This document shows, piece by piece, positions 6,046 to 9,239 of a stretch of DNA of 9,239 nucleotides. Position 1 is the first letter of the stretch. Each line of letters starts with the position of its first letter. This DNA is from Actinomycetes bacterium (GTDB lineage: Bacteria; Actinomycetota; Actinomycetes; Actinomycetales; Beutenbergiaceae): the NCBI GenBank assembly GCA_021793935.1, contig JAJYRV010000061.1, positions 1 to 9,239 on the forward strand, in the 5' to 3' direction. The translations under genes and the position numbers were made by a program. The notes beneath the pieces were generated by a model, which had not been told where the DNA came from, ran no database searches, and saw only the letters and a program-made list of their open reading frames with translations.

Positions 6046-6366
6046 ATGACGGTCATATTGTTTGCTCTTGCCATCGGATCGGGCGTATCGGGGACCTTGC
6101 TGACCCGAGCCTCGAGCGGGTTTCGCCGGTGGGGGTATGGGATAGGTGCCATCGGCGCCTACGGGATAGCGACGGTGATGATGGCGCTTCTCCTGCAACG
6201 GCTTCCCGTGGGGATTGTGTATGCGATCTGGACGGGAGCCGCAGCGGTAGTGCTGCTCGCGGTGGACCGGTTCGTGTTTCACCTCGAGAGGACCCGTGCC
6301 CAACTTGCGGGCATCGCGGTCACGTTCGTGGGAATCGCTCTCCTGAGCACGGCGGTCGGCTCGTGA
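6046..6366 (+). CDS. SMR-family protein, subunit 1, lacking the coupling glutamate
   Basis: A 106-residue, four-helix small multidrug resistance (SMR) protein. Family marks are GTLLTRASSGF (16-26), PVGIVYAIWTGAAAV (54-68, with the conserved Y59 and W62) and a C-terminal helix AGIAVTFVGIALLST. By alignment with EmrE (AILAEVIGT), the position of the essential membrane glutamate E14 is glycine here (AIGSGVSGT, G13). That glutamate binds both proton and cationic drug, so this subunit alone should not be an active antiporter. It is probably one half of a heterodimer with the overlapping SMR2. It is transcribed from a TetR-controlled, predicted leaderless promoter. A longer frame starting at 6027 crosses this gene but is out of register with it. 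Confidence 0.85.
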   Translation: MTVILFALAIGSGVSGTLLTRASSGFRRWGYGIGAIGAYGIATVMMALLLQRLPVGIVYAIWTGAAAVVLLAVDRFVFHLERTRAQLAGIAVTFVGIALLSTAVGS

Positions 6367-6758
6367 TGCCTGCGGCCGGGCGTGGATGGATGTACCTGTC
6401 GTTGACCGTCGTGCTCGAAGTGGTGGCGACCCTCGCGCTACGCGCCTCGGACGGCTTCACCGTTCTGTGGCCATCGCTCGTGGCGGTAGCGGCATACTCC
6501 TCGACGGTCGTCGTCCTATCGTGGGCGCTGCAGACCATCTCGATGAGTATCGCCTACATCGTTTGGACCGCCGCGGGAACCACCGGAGTTGCGGTATTCA
6601 GCGCGATCCTATTTCGAGACGTGATGACCCCACTGGCGTGGGTCGGTATCGTACTGGTCATCCTGGGAGTATCTCTGATCAACGCTTTCCCAGCCGTAGG
6701 GCCCTCTGGAGAGGAGGCGGACAGTGGCGCGGAAGAAGCATACGCCAAACGACCCTGA
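6366..6758 (+). CDS. SMR-family efflux protein, subunit 2
   Basis: A 130-residue SMR protein with four predicted membrane helices. It keeps the coupling glutamate (E18 in VVLEVVATLALRASDGF, matching EmrE E14) and the loop and helix ISMSIAYIVWTAAGTTG (58-74, with Y64 and W67). A polar C-terminal tail of about 20 residues after INAF is longer than usual for the family. It is inferred to export quaternary-ammonium-like or other cationic compounds by proton antiport together with SMR1. Start and stop codons overlap as TGATG, and there is no clear Shine-Dalgarno, so translation depends on coupling to SMR1. A GTG one codon earlier is also possible. Its 3' end overlaps the tetR3 start by 35 bases, so the tail may be partly a by-product of that overlap. 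Confidence 0.87.
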   Translation: MPAAGRGWMYLSLTVVLEVVATLALRASDGFTVLWPSLVAVAAYSSTVVVLSWALQTISMSIAYIVWTAAGTTGVAVFSAILFRDVMTPLAWVGIVLVILGVSLINAFPAVGPSGEEADSGAEEAYAKRP

Positions 6759-7260
6759 TCGCCGTCAGCGCATTTTGGATGCTGCCATCGCCGTGCTCCA
6801 GGACGGCGGCATCCCAGCCGTGAGCGCGCGGGCGATCGCCGCTCGCGCCGAGGTGCCGGTGGGGTCGGTGTCGTACCACTTCGATTCCATCCGGTCGCTG
6901 CTGCGTGAAGCGCTGCGCAGCATCATCGAATTCCGCGAGCAGTCGTTGCGTGAATGGAACGAGACGGTCACCGAAGGCGACGTCGTCGAGCGTCTAGCTG
7001 AACTCATCCATGCTCAGATCACCACCGGTCGGAACCTGACCGTCGTCGCCTACGAGCTTTACCTGCTTGGCCTGCGGGACCCAGAATTTCGTGCGTTGAG
7101 CATCGAGGCGACTTCGGTTCTCTCCCGCCAACTCGCCGTCCACCTGCCCGAGGAGGAAGCGCGCCGCCTCGCCGCGGTTGCCGACGGGGTTCAGATGCAC
7201 AGTCTCTTCCTCCGCCCAGCACCCCCGGTCACGAGCATCATCGAGGAACTCTCCCCCTGA
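6724..7260 (+). CDS. TetR-family regulator of the SMR operon (TetR3)
   Basis: A 178-residue regulator, slightly short for the family. The DNA-binding domain is clear: RRQRILDAAIAVLQDGG (13-29), then the helix-turn-helix VSARAIAARAEVPVGSVSYHF at 33-53. The C-terminal domain has the VAYELYLLGLRDPEF segment typical of QacR/SmtR-like members. The start is GTG, supported by an excellent AGGAGG 6 bases upstream and inside the SMR2 gene, so this cistron is translated from its own site despite the 35-base overlap. As the last gene of the operon it should repress the upstream promoter through the inverted repeat in the spacer. The inducer is presumably a substrate of the efflux pair, which is inference. 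Confidence 0.92.
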   Translation: MARKKHTPNDPDRRQRILDAAIAVLQDGGIPAVSARAIAARAEVPVGSVSYHFDSIRSLLREALRSIIEFREQSLREWNETVTEGDVVERLAELIHAQITTGRNLTVVAYELYLLGLRDPEFRALSIEATSVLSRQLAVHLPEEEARRLAAVADGVQMHSLFLRPAPPVTSIIEELSP

Positions 7261-7402
7261 TCTCGGCATGCGTGCGCGGGCGGAGAGGGACGAGCTCTCG
7301 CAACGAGCGACCTCAACGGTGCGGTTCTATGAGCAAGGGGCCGTGATGCTGCGGGGAAGGCAGGACCTGGAGTAGTCTGATGGCTCTGGCGAAGGGTGCG
7401 CC
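7261..7402. other. 142-base gap before the sigma gene
   Basis: No terminator with a T-run is evident. I did not recognise a promoter for the sigma gene; autoregulated ECF promoters have group-specific boxes that I cannot assign here. GAAGG at 7391-7395 stands 7 bases before the sigma ATG. Confidence 0.5.
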
Positions 7403-8368
7403 ATGACAGATCTGGCTGCGATGGAGCAATATCGGGGCGAGTTGATCGGATACTGCTACCGATTCTTCGGCTGCTATTCCGAGGCAGAAGACGCGGTGCA
7501 GGAAACCTTCGCTCGCGCATGGCAGCACGAGGGACAGTTCGAGAACCGATCCTCGTTGCGCCGCTGGTTGTACGCGATCGCAACGAACGCGTGCCTGGAT
7601 ATGAAAAAGGCTCCCCAGCGCAGAAGCCTTCCCATGGACCTCACCAACCCCGGTGAGGTCCCGGCCGACCCACGCTCGCTCCGGGTGCTCCCGGAGGCGA
7701 GTCTCATCGGCCCGATCAGCGATGGCCGCCTCAGCGACGACCCGGCAGAACTCGCCGCGGTCAGAGATTCCGTCCGCCTCGCATTCATCGCGGCGTTGCA
7801 GGCGCTCCCACCGCGGCAACGGGTTGTGCTCATCCTGAGGGACGTGCTCGCGTGGTCGGCGCGCGAGTGCGCTGATCTACTGGAGACGACGACGGCCGCG
7901 GTGAATTCTGCGCTCCTGCGCGCCCGAGGAACGATGCGCAGCCATGAGCCCCGCCAAGGCGAAACGTATGACGAACAGCTGCTCATGAACTACACCGCCG
8001 CTTTCGAAGCATATGACGTCGACCGGCTCGTCGCGCTGCTGGCGAAGGACGCGCAGTTCAGCATGCCGCCCTTTGAACTCTGGTTCCAGGGCCGGGAGGA
8101 GATCGACAGGTGGTGGCGCGGCCCGGGCGAGGTGTGTCGGGGAGCGCGAACGATCCCGGCTCGAGCGAATGGGCAAGGCGCTGCCGCGGTGTACCACCCG
8201 GACGGTCAGGGCCAGTGGAGGCCGTTCGCGATCCACGTGCTCGACGTCGCCGACAGCCGAATTACCGGAATCACCCACTTCATGGGCGCAGAGGTATTCA
8301 GGGAGTTCAGGCTGCCCGATCAGCTCCGGGCAGACGACCCCGTCGAAGAATCGTCACGCGAGCGATGA
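7403..8368 (+). CDS. SigG-type (ECF56-like) sigma factor with SnoaL-like C-terminal domain
   Basis: A 321-residue alternative sigma factor. Region 2 spans about 8-70, with the core-binding stretch SEAEDAVQETFARAW (26-40) and SSLRRWLYAIATNACLD (50-66). Region 4 spans about 123-178, with LQALPPRQRVVLILRDVLAWSARECADLL followed by the DNA-recognition helix TTAAVNSALLRARG. Residues 188-305 form a SnoaL/NTF2-like domain (MNYTAAFEAYDVDRLVALLA; MPPFELWFQGREEIDRWW at 221-238; ITHFMGAEVF). This layout matches SigG-like factors, where the extension regulates activity in cis in place of a separate anti-sigma factor. It lacks the short motifs known from ECF41. A GAAGG site stands 7 bases upstream. A reductase gene follows 60 bases downstream, a pairing common for this group. 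Confidence 0.92.
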   Translation: MTDLAAMEQYRGELIGYCYRFFGCYSEAEDAVQETFARAWQHEGQFENRSSLRRWLYAIATNACLDMKKAPQRRSLPMDLTNPGEVPADPRSLRVLPEASLIGPISDGRLSDDPAELAAVRDSVRLAFIAALQALPPRQRVVLILRDVLAWSARECADLLETTTAAVNSALLRARGTMRSHEPRQGETYDEQLLMNYTAAFEAYDVDRLVALLAKDAQFSMPPFELWFQGREEIDRWWRGPGEVCRGARTIPARANGQGAAAVYHPDGQGQWRPFAIHVLDVADSRITGITHFMGAEVFREFRLPDQLRADDPVEESSRER

Positions 8369-8428
8369 ATTCCGGGCCCGCGCGTCGTCGTATTGAGTGA
8401 CAGACCCAATCTCAAGAACGGAACGACC

Positions 8429-8977
8429 ATGACACGCGTGACCTCCGCCCACCTCTTCCACTCCGCCAACGGCGTCGTCGAGAACCCTCACCTCTGGCAG
8501 TTCGACGCCTTCGGTTCCGAAGAAGGAGAACTGATGACCGACTCGCTAGCACCGATCACCGATACCGTGATCGGGCGCCAGCTCTGGCAGGAGTGGTCGC
8601 AGTACTGGCCCGAATCCGATGATCCGTTCGGGCAGTGGATCAACCCGATGCATAAACACGTGATTTCCTCCACCTTGCCCCGCGAGCTGCCCTGGAACAG
8701 CACCCTCGCCAGCGGGGACCCGATCGAGTACGTTCGCGACCTGCGCGAGCAGGAAGGCGGCCCCATCTCCGTGCTCGGCGGGATCGAGACGATCCGCGCG
8801 CTGTTCCTGGCCGGGCTCATCGACACGCTCACGCTCACGACGCACCCCGTCGTCACCGGTACGGGGCGCCGACTGTTCGACGAGAACGCGCCCACGACGC
8901 GGCTGCGATTGTTAGAGGTGAACCACACTCGCGCCGGTAACGCTATCCTCACCTACGGGTTGCGCGATCGGGAGTGA
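8429..8977 (+). CDS. dihydrofolate reductase family protein (RibD C-terminal-like)
   Basis: A 182-residue cytoplasmic protein of the DHFR/RibD-C superfamily. The N-terminal strand TSAHLFHSANGVVENP (5-20) corresponds to the active-site strand and loop. VIGRQLWQEW (48-57) is the V-x-G-R segment. The nicotinamide cofactor glycines appear in SVLGGIETIRALFLAGLIDTL (114-134), followed by the conserved THPVVTGTGRRLFDE. An NADPH-dependent reductase is likely. Family members of this kind next to sigma factors are not true folate enzymes as far as is known, and the substrate is unassigned. A TTG at 8393 would add 12 residues; the ATG at 8429 fits the family N-terminus better, with a weak GGAA upstream. 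It is 60 bases after the sigma gene and probably in its regulon or operon. Confidence 0.88.
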   Translation: MTRVTSAHLFHSANGVVENPHLWQFDAFGSEEGELMTDSLAPITDTVIGRQLWQEWSQYWPESDDPFGQWINPMHKHVISSTLPRELPWNSTLASGDPIEYVRDLREQEGGPISVLGGIETIRALFLAGLIDTLTLTTHPVVTGTGRRLFDENAPTTRLRLLEVNHTRAGNAILTYGLRDRE

Positions 8978-9147
8978 AACTCCCGCCACGCGAGCGCCTC
9001 GCAGAGATCGGCCACCCGCTTGTGCGCGTATCGAAGTGTGGACGTTCGTGAGGGGTCGGGCCGGGGCTGCGGGCGAGCCAGTAGATTCAGCATCGTTCAC
9101 CGGTGCAACGCCGCCGCCCACTGTCAGAAATGCTCAGGAGCATCCAC
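8978..9147. other. 170-base leader of the methyltransferase gene
   Basis: It contains a possible -10 (TAGATT, 9082-9087) without a matching -35, the palindrome CACCGGTG (9098-9105), and an inverted repeat around the ribosome binding site. I saw no recognisable SAM or cobalamin riboswitch. Confidence 0.4.
9130..9143 (+). promoter_or_regulatory. inverted repeat enclosing the ribosome binding site
   Basis: ATGCTC-AG-GAGCAT is a perfect 6-2-6 inverted repeat, and the Shine-Dalgarno AGGAG (9136-9140) lies in its centre and right arm. In RNA it could form a 5-bp stem with a CAGG loop that hides the site; in DNA it could be a small operator. Confidence 0.4.
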
Positions 9148-9239
9148 ATGACCACCCAACTAACGTTCGTCGAACGTCTTGACCAAGGCCCCGTCATTTG
9201 TGCAGAAGGGTTCCTCTTCGAACTCGAGAAGCGCGGGTA
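9148..9239 (+). CDS. homocysteine S-methyltransferase-like protein, 5' part only
   Basis: The first 30 codons are present before the window ends. The peptide begins MTTQLTFVERLDQGPVICAE and continues GFLFELEKRG. The ERL...GPVICAEGFLFELEKRG stretch resembles the N-terminus of homocysteine S-methyltransferase / betaine-homocysteine methyltransferase-like proteins of actinobacteria, which transfer a methyl group to homocysteine in methionine synthesis. The zinc-binding cysteines that would prove this lie downstream, outside the window. AGGAG (9136-9140) stands 7 bases before the ATG; an in-frame ATG at 9130 is too close to serve. Assignment rests on a short segment. Confidence 0.6.
   Translation, partial: MTTQLTFVERLDQGPVICAEGFLFELEKRG

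Noticed and set aside
5217..6152. 311-codon minus-strand ORF over tetR2
   Set aside because: It is the antisense shadow of a textbook TetR gene, has no recognisable domain, and runs through the promoter of the SMR operon.
6027..6758. 243-codon ORF covering the SMR region from a GTG at 6027
   Set aside because: Its first 113 codons are out of frame with SMR1 and give an Arg/Asp-rich non-membrane sequence. Only the part from 6366 is a real SMR protein. The GTG also lies inside the operator.
7268..7375. 35-codon ORF between tetR3 and the sigma gene
   Set aside because: No ribosome binding site, no hydrophobic or domain pattern, and the length is expected by chance at this GC content.
8978..9147. 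SAM-type riboswitch before the homocysteine methyltransferase-like gene
   Set aside because: I looked because of the gene's pathway, but the leader shows none of the conserved riboswitch core segments I know. A covariance-model scan would decide it.

Overview
The window is about 9.2 kb of GC-rich DNA with the look of an actinobacterial chromosome. The evidence is the strong G/C bias at third codon positions, frequent GTG/TTG start candidates, a SigG-type (ECF56-like) sigma factor paired with a RibD/DHFR-like reductase, and promoters placed so that the transcript should begin at or next to the start codon (leaderless mRNA). A Micrococcales-type host is a reasonable guess, but nothing here fixes the genus. 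It reads as an accessory, regulator-rich stretch: three TetR-family repressors, one MarR-family regulator and one ECF-type sigma factor in nine kilobases. No IS element, CRISPR array, tRNA or rRNA was seen, and no gene-free stretch exceeds about 170 bases.

Left part (1-2716): the 3' end of a Uup-like ABC-F ATPase (+); convergent to it a GNAT acetyltransferase (-) that follows a DUF998 six-helix membrane protein (-); then a TetR regulator (+) diverging from the DUF998 gene. A perfect 18-bp palindrome lies between the divergent genes, beside a good promoter for the membrane protein, so repression of the membrane protein by this TetR is likely.

Middle part (2803-5879): a minus-strand operon of two homologous ferritin-like proteins followed by a MarR regulator. 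The second protein keeps all six expected diiron ligands. The first is a full-length relative that has lost at least four of them. The two cistrons overlap by one base (TAATG). A 26-codon leader ORF with a strong ribosome binding site ends exactly on the start codon of the first protein (ATGA overlap). A TetR gene diverges from this operon and has a well-spaced promoter that predicts a leaderless message. This operon is the best candidate in the window for an undescribed system.

Right part (6046-9239): a compact SMR efflux operon (SMR1-SMR2-TetR, all overlapping), whose promoter spacer is filled by an inverted repeat that is the obvious operator. SMR1 lacks the membrane glutamate used for proton/drug coupling and SMR2 has it, so the pair is predicted to be an asymmetric heterodimer. 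After it come the ECF sigma factor, the RibD/DHFR-like reductase, and the first 30 codons of a homocysteine S-methyltransferase-like gene that runs off the end.
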